64,000 bases of DNA. Origin: Planomicrobium sp. CPCC 101079. Lineage in GTDB: Bacteria > Bacillota > Bacilli > Bacillales_A > Planococcaceae. Of the stretch, positions 1 to 7,294 are shown piece by piece; position 1 is the first letter of the stretch; every line of letters begins with the position of its first letter. Position numbers and translations under genes: made by a program. The notes under the pieces are model-generated. The model saw nothing but the letters and a program-made list of their open reading frames with translations, searched no databases and had not been told where the DNA came from. Location of the stretch: positions 1-64,000 of the forward strand of contig NZ_VOHC01000031.1 in assembly GCF_007859275.1 (NCBI RefSeq). The letters run 5' to 3'.

Positions 1-47
1 GCACGCCGCCAGCGTTCGTCCTGAGCCAGGATCAAACTCTCCATTAT
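1..47 (-). rRNA. 16S rRNA, 5' end only (partial)
   Basis: Read on the minus strand, the edge contains AGAGTTTGATCCTGGCTCAG followed by GACGAACGCTGGCGGC, the universal 27F-region start of bacterial 16S rRNA. Aligning AGAGTTTG to E. coli position 8 puts the mature 5' end near base 47. The gene runs leftwards out of the window, so 5S, 23S and any tRNAs of this operon are not visible. Confidence 0.98.
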
Positions 48-216
48 AGAAGCTTGATTGCTCATGCTGGCGCTCGCCGTCTTAAAAAGACGCGCGAATC
101 GCTTGATCTAGCGAAGCTTGATCAGTAAGTTGTGCTCCGATTGCCCACGGGCAACCATCGCAGAAATTTTATTGCCGCGTTCGGAACGCGCCAATAAACT
201 GTTGTTGACGTTTTGC

Positions 217-232
217 TGTTCAGTTTTCAAGG
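217..232 (-). promoter_or_regulatory. conserved rRNA leader element
   Basis: On the minus strand this reads CCTTGAAAACTGAACA, a block found just upstream of 16S genes in many Bacillales rRNA operons and thought to belong to the leader/processing region. It lies about 170 bases upstream of the 16S start. Its exact role is not shown by the sequence. Confidence 0.7.
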
Positions 233-271
233 TTCAGTCTGTATAGATTGTTTTGTTTTTGCTACTATATA

Positions 272-300
272 AGTATAACATAAAAACAAGTAACATTCAA
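272..300 (-). promoter_or_regulatory. rRNA operon promoter, sigma-A type
   Basis: On the minus strand TTGAAT (295-300) and TATACT (272-277) are separated by exactly 17 bases, in a strongly AT-rich stretch typical of rRNA promoter upstream regions. It points at the 16S gene about 220 bases away. Bases 300-560 are also AT-rich and may hold a second promoter or UP-like elements, but I could not pick one with confidence. I see no gene between 420 and 730. Confidence 0.6.
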
Positions 301-730
301 ACAAAAAATCAAATAAATATTGTTTTTTATTTAAGGTAGAACAAGTAAATTTAAATAAGATAAAAAATAAAAATATCAAAACATTTAATCGTGATAATAT
401 TTTGCTGTCGTTCAAATACTATATAAATATAGCAAAACTCTAAAGAAAAATCAAAGAAGTTGCTTACTCTGTTTGACTGTCAAAAAGACATTATCTAACA
501 GGGATATTTATTATATCACCTTGCCTCTGATTATTCAAGTACCTTGCCTACCATGAATCTTTCAATCAATCATTAATCAAAAAGCCGATTAGTGAATAAA
601 AAATGGAAGGAACACAGTACGTAATGGCAAAACTCCATCAATCTTTTATTTTTCGTCCCCCAACGAACACTCTTGACCATCATGGTCAGCCACTTCCTTT
701 TCTGCCCGCCTGCTTCGTGCCCTGCAGCTC

Positions 731-836
731 TCAATCTTTAAGAAGAATTTCTGCAAGCCTTGCAGCAAAATGTCCGGGCGGCTCAATGGCTTTCACGTAC
801 ATCCACATTGTATAGGGATCCTCATCTGCGTACCAG
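731..836 (-). pseudogene. C-terminal tail of an unidentified protein (remnant A)
   Basis: The minus-strand frame ending at 731 carries a protein-like tail (YWYADEDPYTMWMYV, then AIEPPGHFAARLAEIL) with no plausible start of its own. It abuts the decayed MOSC gene in another frame. A similar tail (DPTVVNV, then SMEPQKHVAERLAAAL) lies on the opposite strand at about 1680-1802, so both may be the end of one protein family in inverted copies. I do not recognise the family. Confidence 0.35.
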
Positions 837-1350
837 TACAGCAAGAACTCTTTCCATTCCTTCAATACATTTAGGCTGCTGCAAGTAGATTGAATTGGCG
901 TAAAGACCTGAAATACCATATGGATCTTCTTCAAGTTTTTGTATTTTGGAATCTCTTCTTACCGGTCCCTCTATAAGCAACCCGGCACAAGTAGACTGTG
1001 TAGCCCGTTTGAATAATATGCTTCATGAGGTTATTAATGCCGGTACACTTATAAATCGTGTTGTATGGAACGCGGCCTTTCGTCACTTGAATAACTGCGC
1101 CGCCCAACCGAAAAATATCACCGATAAATATTTTCTCTTCCTCCATGTTTTCAACAAGCAAGTTTTCGCCAAAACTAGTCTGCGGCAAAAGGGTCTCGAA
1201 TTCCTCGTTCCACTGTTTGTAGCGCTCTGCAAAATACACACTAGACGCCCGGTCGGGTTTACCATGGTTCAGTTTATCAGCAACTCCGTCTCCGTCAAAT
1301 CCGTCGATTCGCAGCATGGCTTCTTCAACCGGCATTTTGCAAGGGTATAT
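837..1350 (-). pseudogene. MOSC-domain protein, decayed (YiiM-like)
   Basis: The minus strand encodes recognisable MOSC-domain blocks: PVEEAMLRIDGFDGDGVAD, NHGKPDRA, SFGENLLVE, IFIGDIFRLG, then TGYTVYLCRV. MOSC proteins bind a sulfur carrier or molybdenum cofactor through a conserved cysteine after NHGGPDRAV; here that block reads NHGKPDRASS, so the cysteine is lost. Near 965-975 the frame shifts, and the homologous C-terminal part (EGPVRRDSKIQKLEEDPYGI onwards) continues in a second frame. The in-frame start at 1410 is a TTG without a ribosome binding site, and the first about 20 codons do not look like the family. A dead, truncated gene is the best reading; a sequencing frameshift cannot be excluded. 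Confidence 0.65.
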
Positions 1351-1392
1351 GAGAACCATCCCGACTGGCAGCTGTCTCTGCTGAAAAAGCAG

Positions 1393-1500
1393 GAGGACAT
1401 TGTCGGGCAAATCGGTACTGAGTTTAATGAAGATTCATTTTTCTTCCTTCATGCCACGGTGAATCCTTACCACCGCAACAAAGGAATCGGAGAAAAATAC
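1393..1500 (+). pseudogene. GNAT acetyltransferase fragment
   Basis: The plus-strand translation reads VGQIGTEFNEDSFFFLHAT followed by VNPYHRNKGIGEK. The second part is motif A of GNAT N-acetyltransferases (V.P..R.KGIG), which binds acetyl-CoA pyrophosphate. Both flanks lose similarity within a few residues: the left merges with the decayed MOSC gene and the right runs into low-complexity lysines. About 36 residues of a roughly 150-residue domain remain, so it is a remnant. Confidence 0.55.
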
Positions 1501-1587
1501 CCTATCAAGAAAAAAAGTGAATGTTCATTCAACCGAGGTCTCTTTTACTTGTACGCTTTATTTCGTTCGAAAGGATACAAGCTAATT

Positions 1588-1616
1588 GCTCTGCTTTCAA
1601 CAAAGCGGAGCTTTTT
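1588..1616 (+). terminator. rho-independent terminator
   Basis: GCTCTGCTTT, a CAAC loop, AAAGCGGAGC and a T-run: a 10-bp stem with one wobble pair. It lies between the GNAT fragment and tail remnant B, and presumably ended a gene now decayed. Confidence 0.6.
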
Positions 1617-1802
1617 CTGTTGCCTGAAGAGTTTCCGGCTTTTACGTTTGCCTTGAGTAGACATCCGAATCCGTTTCCGACTGAGTACTGGCAATGGGCT
1701 GTACCGGATCCTACTGTTGTCAATGTCTGCATGGAGTCAATGGAACCTCAGAAGCATGTTGCCGAACGTCTTGCCGCAGCCTTACAAGTTATTGACCAAT
1801 AA
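1609..1802 (+). pseudogene. C-terminal tail of an unidentified protein (remnant B)
   Basis: The plus-strand frame ending at 1802 reads FLLPEEFPAFTFALSRHPNP, FPTEYWQWAVPDP and SMEPQKHVAERLAAALQ, which is protein-like, but it has no start or ribosome binding site because the open frame upstream passes through a terminator hairpin. The last about 35 residues resemble remnant A on the other strand. Family not recognised; probably the end of a broken gene. Confidence 0.35.
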
Positions 1803-1922
1803 ATCCGTTTCTTGAAATTCAATTGGCACAGTAATCTATGATGATGAATAAGTGCAGGAATTTGGAAAAGCCCCCTACTGATTTTTAGAAATATAGCCAA
1901 TTATTCGTATTCCAAATAAAAG

Positions 1923-1959
1923 AAGAATCAGAAGGGTAACTCCCGAATCTCTGATTCTT
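1923..1959. repeat. inverted repeat in a gene-free stretch
   Basis: AAGAATCAGA (1923-1932) and TCTGATTCTT (1950-1959) form a perfect 10-bp stem around a 17-base loop. It sits in the 1803-2134 gap, which otherwise shows no gene. No T-run follows immediately, so it is a weak terminator candidate and may instead be a mobile-element end or operator. Confidence 0.5.
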
Positions 1960-2134
1960 ATTGTAAGTCTTTTCTGCTCTTCTTTTAACTTCTAATAATA
2001 TCATGATATGTAAACCTATTTCGTTTCAAAACTCTTACTTTGAAGCCGTTAAGAATAATCTTTTGAATGTATCATTTTTTCTATCAAAATCAGTTTTTCT
2101 AAGTTTTCATAAAAAGCCTTTGGAATTAGGAAGG

Positions 2135-2168
2135 TGAATGTAACTTACTTACTAATAAGTTACATTCA
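2135..2168. repeat. 34-bp palindromic site, copy 1 (13-8-13)
   Basis: TGAATGTAACTTA (2135-2147), spacer CTTACTAA, TAAGTTACATTCA (2156-2168). The arms are perfect inverted repeats. The stop codon of the HEAT gene falls in the spacer, and its last four residues (NVTY) are encoded by the arm. Two more copies follow at 2696 and 3487 with different spacers. Confidence 0.9.
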
Positions 2169-2655
2169 AATCAAAAAGAAAATCTAATACATCGGTGTGT
2201 AACTCTTGCTGTCTTTCAATTTCGTTCAGCTGCTCTTTTACCTTTTGAAGGGATTTTAGTAAGACATCAGCAGGTACTTTTCCATCCATGGATTCTATGA
2301 GTTGATAAGCGCCTGCTTGGACTTCAAAATTTCCAGTCAAAAAAAGGTGAACAATTGTTTCTAAGTGCTCCGTACAGTCAAAAGGTTCTAAAGCGTATAA
2401 CAGAGTCCCTCTACTTCCGAGAGTTCTGGGGTCGTTAATTAAGTTAATTAGAGGAGAAATCGCTTCTTCATTCCCAATATCTCGCAAGGTAATAGCGAGT
2501 AAGTTTCTTAAATTCTTATCTGAGGTTTGGGAGAGGTGTTTTATCAATATTTGGATTGCTTCGTGATGTTGATCAATGGACATTTCACTCAATAATCGGT
2601 CTGCTCTTTCCACATCATTATTTTCAAGTGCACTTTCTAACACCTTGAAGTACAT
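2152..2655 (-). CDS. HEAT-repeat protein (cassette-like gene 1)
   Basis: About 167 residues. The middle carries HEAT-type helical pairs, such as LRNLLAITLRDIGNEEAISP followed by LINLINDPRTLG and LLYALEPFDCTEHLETIVHL, which form a protein-binding solenoid; no catalytic motif is visible. A frame opens at 2676 with TTG, but the ATG at 2655 has a GGGGTGG-type site upstream and is preferred. The gene lies between palindromic sites at 2696 and 2135, and its stop is inside the latter. Base composition looks more AT-rich than the core genes further right. Small immunity or SMI1-linked HEAT proteins in Bacillales have this size, but no toxin partner is seen here. Function unknown. Confidence 0.75.
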   Translation of the reverse strand: MYFKVLESALENNDVERADRLLSEMSIDQHHEAIQILIKHLSQTSDKNLRNLLAITLRDIGNEEAISPLINLINDPRTLGSRGTLLYALEPFDCTEHLETIVHLFLTGNFEVQAGAYQLIESMDGKVPADVLLKSLQKVKEQLNEIERQQELHTDVLDFLFDLNVTY

Positions 2656-2695
2656 TCTTCTCTTCCACCCCTTCAATTCAATCTAACAGTTAATC

Positions 2696-2729
2696 TGAAT
2701 GTAACTTAATTCACAAAAAGTTACATTCG
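2696..2729. repeat. 34-bp palindromic site, copy 2 (13-8-13)
   Basis: Left arm TGAATGTAACTTA (2696-2708), spacer ATTCACAA, right arm AAAGTTACATTCG (2717-2729). The 11 inner arm positions match copies 1 and 3; the two end positions of the right arm differ. It lies 15 bases after the stop of the DUF5694 gene and just upstream of the HEAT gene. Confidence 0.85.
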
Positions 2730-2743
2730 CTTTGAACAAAAGT

Positions 2744-3430
2744 TCATTTCTCAAACGGATTGATTACCGTCCAACCTTTTCCTACGAATAGTTTGTTTAG
2801 CATCCAAAGATGATCTCCACCCACTATCAATAAAATCCGTTCTTTTGGTTTTTCTAAAATCTCACTAATATTTTTTACAATGACCAATTCCCTTTCAATC
2901 CACTTGCTTAAGAAAGAAACACCGATTTTTTGTCCATTATTTTCAACGGCCAAAAATGAAAGATACATCTGTTCCAATTCCTTGGTCAATTCTTGGTTAT
3001 TGAGGTTGCGATAAGATTCAAGTAACGTTTGTTCAGGACTAAGCGCAGCACTTTTTTCGCTAAATGCTTCTACACCTTGTAAAACACCAGGATAATTTTT
3101 TTGAATCGATTGATTAAGTACCGTCATTTCCTCTTGAGTTAACGGCCCAGCCCAATTGGCCGCAAAAACTTTTTTATGTTCCAGTTTAGTTGCTAATCTG
3201 AATCCTACTTGTTCAATTTCATTCATTTCATATTTTTCTTCGCTCTTGGTATACCCTTTGTTCAACTCTTCTTGCTCACTTCTTTCCCACTCCACAGCAA
3301 TTTTGCTCGGATTAAAATCTGCGAGAAAATCAACCAGTTCTAAAATTTCAGCCTTCTTATTCCTCAGGACGTCCTCTTGGTAAGCAAAGTGATATGTACC
3401 TACTAAGACAATCTCTGTTTCTCTCTCCAT
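2744..3430 (-). CDS. DUF5694-like protein (cassette-like gene 2)
   Basis: About 228 residues. The N-terminus reads EIVLVGTYHF, then PSKIAVEWERSEQ, and the C-terminus has LLIVGGDHLWMLNKLF. GT.HF near the start, the KIAVE strand and the GxxHl motif at the end match DUF5694, a family related to TraB/Tiki-type putative metallo-hydrolases; its activity is not established. An ATG exists at 3466, but the ATG at 3430 has GAGGA seven bases upstream and starts directly before the conserved strand, so it is chosen. Flanked by palindromic sites at 2696 and 3487. No signal peptide or membrane segment is visible, so it is probably cytoplasmic. Confidence 0.75.
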   Translation of the reverse strand: MERETEIVLVGTYHFAYQEDVLRNKKAEILELVDFLADFNPSKIAVEWERSEQEELNKGYTKSEEKYEMNEIEQVGFRLATKLEHKKVFAANWAGPLTQEEMTVLNQSIQKNYPGVLQGVEAFSEKSAALSPEQTLLESYRNLNNQELTKELEQMYLSFLAVENNGQKIGVSFLSKWIERELVIVKNISEILEKPKERILLIVGGDHLWMLNKLFVGKGWTVINPFEK

Positions 3431-3486
3431 CGGTCTTTCCTCTTCTCTCTCCAGTGATAAGTCCATTTATTAATACTTAACACTTT

Positions 3487-3520
3487 TGAATGTAACTTAA
3501 CTGCACATAAGTTACATTCA
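3487..3520. repeat. 34-bp palindromic site, copy 3 (13-8-13)
   Basis: TGAATGTAACTTA (3487-3499), spacer ACTGCACA, TAAGTTACATTCA (3508-3520): perfect arms identical to copy 1. It lies 27 bases past the stop of the HExxH peptidase gene and upstream of the DUF5694 gene. Outside the 34 bases the three copies share no obvious similarity. Confidence 0.9.
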
Positions 3521-3547
3521 GTTCCCCATATTGCTTACTACCATGTT

Positions 3548-4297
3548 CTATATCGATACCTTGTCTAATCCAAAATGTTCCGTTAAAGAGAGTATACGTC
3601 CCTCTATATCCCACTTATGGTATTCTTCAAAAACTGCCTGAATGTTATTGTCGTAGCGATCTTCCACGAGATACTTTATGGCAAGGAAACTTCGCCAGTA
3701 ATCAAACATGATACTGGATAAACTGGCTGCATATGAGTTGCTTCCAAATTCATCAAGGGACCGATCCCCATATGCTTCAGTAAATACGTTTACTAATTCT
3801 TTTTCGATTGCTGCTATTGTCTCGAATTCATCCGCAGTTAAAAGGAACTTCCTCGACAAGTACTCACACATGCCCTCTTCGAACCAAATGCCGTCTTCTC
3901 GTTCATCTCCAAAATCATCTAAAAATAAATTTGAGTGATGCGTTAATTCGTGGCCTAATATTGTAAGTATGTGATTCTCAGAAAGCTGTTCGTAAAAACG
4001 CTCAATATGAGGAAGATCATTACCATCCAATTGCTGGATAAATAGCTTTCTCCAAGCTTTTACATCCGGCGTTATGTAAATTGTGTCTTTATTCGTAAAT
4101 GCAGGAATCGGCAGTTCAGAAAAAATAGATGTTGCTACTTCTGCTGAAGTCCAAACAACGCCTTTTGGTTTGTTTACTAAGGCATACTCTTCTTCTAAGA
4201 GTAATTGGTACTCATTTAAACGTTCGCTAAAACGCTGAATAATATCCTGGTGCTTTTCATATTCCTCTATGTCTTCAAAGGTATAAATATGCTTCAT
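3548..4297 (-). CDS. HExxH zinc peptidase, gluzincin type (cassette-like gene 3)
   Basis: 249 residues. GHELTHHSNLF supplies the HExxH zinc site, and IWFEEGMCEYLSRKFLL about 25 residues later supplies the third ligand in the WFxEGxxEY pattern of gluzincin peptidases (M1-like MA clan). There is no signal peptide or transmembrane segment, so it should act in the cytoplasm, which is unusual for small stand-alone members. The start has a clear AAGGAG site. It is the first gene of the palindrome-delimited array; the second palindrome family lies upstream at 4413-4509. Substrate unknown. Composition is more AT-rich than the neighbouring core genes, suggesting transfer. Confidence 0.75.
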   Translation of the reverse strand: MKHIYTFEDIEEYEKHQDIIQRFSERLNEYQLLLEEEYALVNKPKGVVWTSAEVATSIFSELPIPAFTNKDTIYITPDVKAWRKLFIQQLDGNDLPHIERFYEQLSENHILTILGHELTHHSNLFLDDFGDEREDGIWFEEGMCEYLSRKFLLTADEFETIAAIEKELVNVFTEAYGDRSLDEFGSNSYAASLSSIMFDYWRSFLAIKYLVEDRYDNNIQAVFEEYHKWDIEGRILSLTEHFGLDKVSI

Positions 4298-4412
4298 TTA
4301 CTAAACTCCTTCTTTTTAAATTATCTTTTTGACTATATACAAATTATTCTTAAGTAGTTCAAATACTCTTGCATTAATTTTAACATAATTTGGATGATTT
4401 TTTTCAGGAAGA

Positions 4413-4446
4413 AAGCGTTCGTAAAAGTACACGTTTCCGAACGCTT
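4413..4446. repeat. 34-bp palindromic site of a second family (13-8-13)
   Basis: AAGCGTTCGTAAA (4413-4425), spacer AGTACACG, TTTCCGAACGCTT (4434-4446), with one mismatch between arms. It has the same geometry as the copies at 2135-3520 but unrelated sequence. It lies about 115 bases upstream of the peptidase gene in a 316-base stretch without genes. Confidence 0.75.
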
Positions 4447-4470
4447 CAAAACAGTAAAGAACAATAAAAA

Positions 4471-4509
4471 GAACGTTCGTAAACGTGTAAGCACACTTTA
4501 CGAACGTTC
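4471..4509. repeat. palindrome of the GTTCGTAAA family, 13-bp arms
   Basis: GAACGTTCGTAAA (4471-4483) and TTTACGAACGTTC (4497-4509) are perfect inverted repeats around a 13-base spacer. Further half-sites (ATTTACGAACTG near 4526 and CTGTTCGTAC near 4563) follow. Together with 4413-4446 there are at least six GTTCGTA half-sites within about 160 bases. Confidence 0.8.
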
Positions 4510-4613
4510 AGCTTTTTCTGTCCACATTTACGAACTGTTTAAAAAAATACATTCTTCCAAATTCTGTTCGTACTCCTAACTAATTTAGCCCTTTTTTTAT
4601 GGACTGCGTCAGA

Positions 4614-5939
4614 TCAAACAAGAGCCTGCTTTTTTTCATCCGCTTGAAGTACTATTGTCTGCTGGTTAGTCAGTTCCGCTAGTTCATCAACTTTCTTTTG
4701 CAGGTATTCAACGTCTTTTTTCTTCATTTCAGTGCAATCCAAACCGTCTAGAATATATTCCTGAATCTCCCAAATTTCATCGTGCCTTTCAACTGGCGCA
4801 CTTCTTAAAGCCGCTTTCAATGATTCGGTCATCGCAGACATGACTGAAATATCGCTGCTTCCATATTTGGATATTTGGAAAAATGTATGGTAAAGAAGCG
4901 TATCGTATGAAGGAAAGTGGTAGACTAGCCGATTGTGGTCAGCAGAATCTGTCAATACCCAGCCTTTTGTCTTCAGCTGGCCTATTTCCCCAAGAAGGCG
5001 CCCAATCCGGATCAAAATTTCATTTGCCGTATTCGGATCATTCAGCGAAGGGGAAATTGCGCGTATTGCGACTTCCATCAGCTTTTGGATCGAGTAGCCG
5101 ATATCTTGTTCTACTGTCCGTTCTGGTCCTGTCTGAAAAAATTTGGCAAGTGCTAGTTCTTCTTCTTCGTCTTGATAGATGCGGAAAATCGGCATATCCT
5201 TATAGACATAATCGCCAGTGGTAACCAGGACTTCAATTTCAATATCCCTTTCCTCAGCGAATTTTACCAGATTCACCAAATCAATAAATTGGACATACCC
5301 TTCTTCCCCCATCTCTATTTCCTGTTCCCGGCCGCTCGGTTCCCAATTTTCCAAGGATATGTGATTTTTTTCCTGCATTTTTTTATAATTCGATACAACA
5401 TGGTCGATATCCCCGACTAGCTTATTGATCAATGCAGTCACACGTACATTGGAAGAAATAAAATGGATATAGTAAGCGAAGGTGGCGACACATAAAAAGG
5501 AGATGAAGACTCCGAAGCTTGGGGTAAGAACTTCGTGGCCGAACGTTTTGTCCTGCATATACAAGAGGGATAAAGAGGCATAGACAAAACCGCCAACAAA
5601 AATTCCAAGGACACGTCTTGTCACCTTGTTATTGATGAAATTTTCTGAGGAACGTGGAGAGAATTGGGATGTGTATGTGGTCAAGACAACTAGCACTGTA
5701 GAAAATGTAAATGTGGTCATCGTAAGAATGGCTGCTGCCAAAACCCCCATAATGTCCTTCCCGAGTTCAACATTCGTCAGGAGGATCCGAGGGATGGAAT
5801 CTGAAAACCTTTCCACTACCAAAAGATCGAAATTGAAAGAGGCGATGGATAATGCAATGGCTACGAGGCTGTATAACGCGGGCGTTATCCAAATTTTCTT
5901 CACGAGGACAAACGAGGATGGCTTCAAAATATACCCCAC
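4614..5939 (-). CDS. DUF2254 family membrane protein
   Basis: About 441 residues. The N-terminal third has four hydrophobic spans (near residues 15-35, 60-85, 105-125 and 135-160) and the rest is a soluble domain with the family block ISPSLNDPNTANEIL. DUF2254 proteins are predicted inner-membrane proteins of unknown function. The start is uncertain: GTG at 5939, or TTG at 5927, which sits better behind the GTGGGGT site. Single gene; a bidirectional terminator lies upstream at 6085-6120. Confidence 0.85.
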   Translation of the reverse strand: MGYILKPSSFVLVKKIWITPALYSLVAIALSIASFNFDLLVVERFSDSIPRILLTNVELGKDIMGVLAAAILTMTTFTFSTVLVVLTTYTSQFSPRSSENFINNKVTRRVLGIFVGGFVYASLSLLYMQDKTFGHEVLTPSFGVFISFLCVATFAYYIHFISSNVRVTALINKLVGDIDHVVSNYKKMQEKNHISLENWEPSGREQEIEMGEEGYVQFIDLVNLVKFAEERDIEIEVLVTTGDYVYKDMPIFRIYQDEEEELALAKFFQTGPERTVEQDIGYSIQKLMEVAIRAISPSLNDPNTANEILIRIGRLLGEIGQLKTKGWVLTDSADHNRLVYHFPSYDTLLYHTFFQISKYGSSDISVMSAMTESLKAALRSAPVERHDEIWEIQEYILDGLDCTEMKKKDVEYLQKKVDELAELTNQQTIVLQADEKKQALV

Positions 5940-6084
5940 TTTCTTTTATAAATTAGCCTTTCGTTTCCCTTTATTTCCTGTTTTCAAACCTGTTATTCGA
6001 AAAAATGCCGCCGTTATCAGAAGCGACCTGAAACATTGGCGTTTCTAAATAGGTTTTTTAACAAATTATTTTAAGTTTCAGCGG

Positions 6085-6120
6085 AAAAACCCGCTCTTTG
6101 TTAACAAAGAGCGGGTTTTT
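6085..6120. terminator. bidirectional rho-independent terminator
   Basis: AAAAACCCGCTCTTTG, a TTAA loop, CAAAGAGCGGGTTTTT. This is a perfect 16-bp stem including A- and T-runs. It ends the minus-strand met operon (dehydrogenase stop at 6197). Confidence 0.9.
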
Positions 6121-6196
6121 CCAATAAAAAATGATGCACTTCAAAACAGCAGTTAGCTTTGTCGGCTTCTTCTAGTGCTTCATGAAAACCATGGCA

Positions 6197-7279
6197 TTAT
6201 TTGACCAGCAAAGAGTCCTCCAGCTGCCTCATGGCTGCTGCCGCTTTTTCTGCTGAGACAGGCTCTTCTAGCAGTACATGAATGGTCTCGTTCTCTCGCG
6301 TCGACTGAACCGCAATCGCCTCGATCCACTTGCGCGGAATGTTCAGGTCTTCCAAAGAGACCGGCAAGCCGATTTTCCTGTAGAATGCAGCCAATTTTTC
6401 TATTTCATCGATTTTTCCTTCTAGCACTAGTTGAACCAGAACTCCGTATGCCACTTTGTCGCCGTGAAGCGCCTGGTGCGACTCCGGTGAAATGGTCATG
6501 CCGTTGTGGATGGCGTGTGCGCCTGCCACCCTCCCGTATTTATCGCCGAATCCGCCGACCATGCCGCCAAGCATGATAATTGTTTCCACAACCTTGATAA
6601 ATGACTGGGACAGCTTACCTTCTTTGGAGTCCGCGATTGCAGCTTCCGCGTTTTGGAACAATTCATCGGCGCATAGTTTCGCAGTGTAATGGGAAACCTT
6701 CAAGGCTATTGGGGGATTTTCAAAGCGGCTGATTTGCACGTCTGCTTCATACCACTTGGCAATTGTATCCCCGATGCCCGCAACAAGCAGCGAAACCGGC
6801 GCATCAAGTAAAACTCGTGGCTCCACCAACAACAGATCGACGCTTTCGGTATAGACCGTGAAATGGGTCATCGTCCCTTCTTCCGAATAGATGACACTGA
6901 GCGGCGTCCAAGGGGCGCAATTGGACGCAAGTGTCGGAACCAGCACCGATCGGATGCTGTTGTCATGGGCGACTCCTTTGGCAATATCGAGCACTTTGCC
7001 GCCGCCGGCACCGATAATGGCATCGGCGCCTATGGCTTTGGCAATTTGGGCAATCCGGGCAATTTCAGCCAATGAACTTTCACCGCGGTATTTAACAATT
7101 GTCAGTTCCACCGACTCCAGGACGGGGAAATAAGGCTGCAGCGCTTGCCACGATTTTTCGCCAGTCAGAAGCAGCGCTTTACGAATCCCTCTTGCTGACA
7201 ATTTTTCTTCAAGTTCTTTAAGGACGCCCACATTGCAGCTGTATTCAGCCGGCGCACCTTTTACAACGATCGCTTCCAT
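6197..7279 (-). CDS. iron-containing alcohol dehydrogenase family protein
   Basis: 360 residues of the group III dehydrogenase/dehydroquinate synthase-like fold. GAGGGKVLDIAKG binds NAD(P), and the metal ligands are the family aspartate in GIGDTIAKW and the histidines of AGAHAIHNGM and SHQALHGDKVAYG. The closest general match is the glycerol dehydrogenase/hydroxycarboxylate dehydrogenase (YbdH/HcxA-like) branch; the substrate cannot be read from sequence. It starts 16 bases after metQ stops, with a GAAGGGG site, and nothing separates it from the SAM-riboswitch-controlled transporter, so it is probably co-transcribed. A role with methionine-derived 2-oxo or aldehyde compounds is inference. Confidence 0.88.
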   Translation of the reverse strand: MEAIVVKGAPAEYSCNVGVLKELEEKLSARGIRKALLLTGEKSWQALQPYFPVLESVELTIVKYRGESSLAEIARIAQIAKAIGADAIIGAGGGKVLDIAKGVAHDNSIRSVLVPTLASNCAPWTPLSVIYSEEGTMTHFTVYTESVDLLLVEPRVLLDAPVSLLVAGIGDTIAKWYEADVQISRFENPPIALKVSHYTAKLCADELFQNAEAAIADSKEGKLSQSFIKVVETIIMLGGMVGGFGDKYGRVAGAHAIHNGMTISPESHQALHGDKVAYGVLVQLVLEGKIDEIEKLAAFYRKIGLPVSLEDLNIPRKWIEAIAVQSTRENETIHVLLEEPVSAEKAAAAMRQLEDSLLVK

Positions 7280-7294
7280 AAAGCCCCTTCTTTC

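Noticed and set aside
288..300. Another copy of the 34-bp site arm
   Set aside because: The similarity (TGAATGTTACTT) is a single arm with a mismatch, inside the rRNA promoter; chance match.
946..1656. 236-residue plus-strand open frame as an intact gene
   Set aside because: Most of it is antisense to the MOSC remnant; only the GNAT-like stretch at 1393-1500 is protein-like.
2135..3520. Classical integron attC sites or Xer dif sites
   Set aside because: No integrase in the window; the arms lack the attC core GTTRRRY arrangement and do not match the Bacillales dif sequence.
4471..4509. LexA (SOS) box
   Set aside because: GAACGTTC has no four-base gap as in CGAAC-N4-GTTCG, and the arms are longer.
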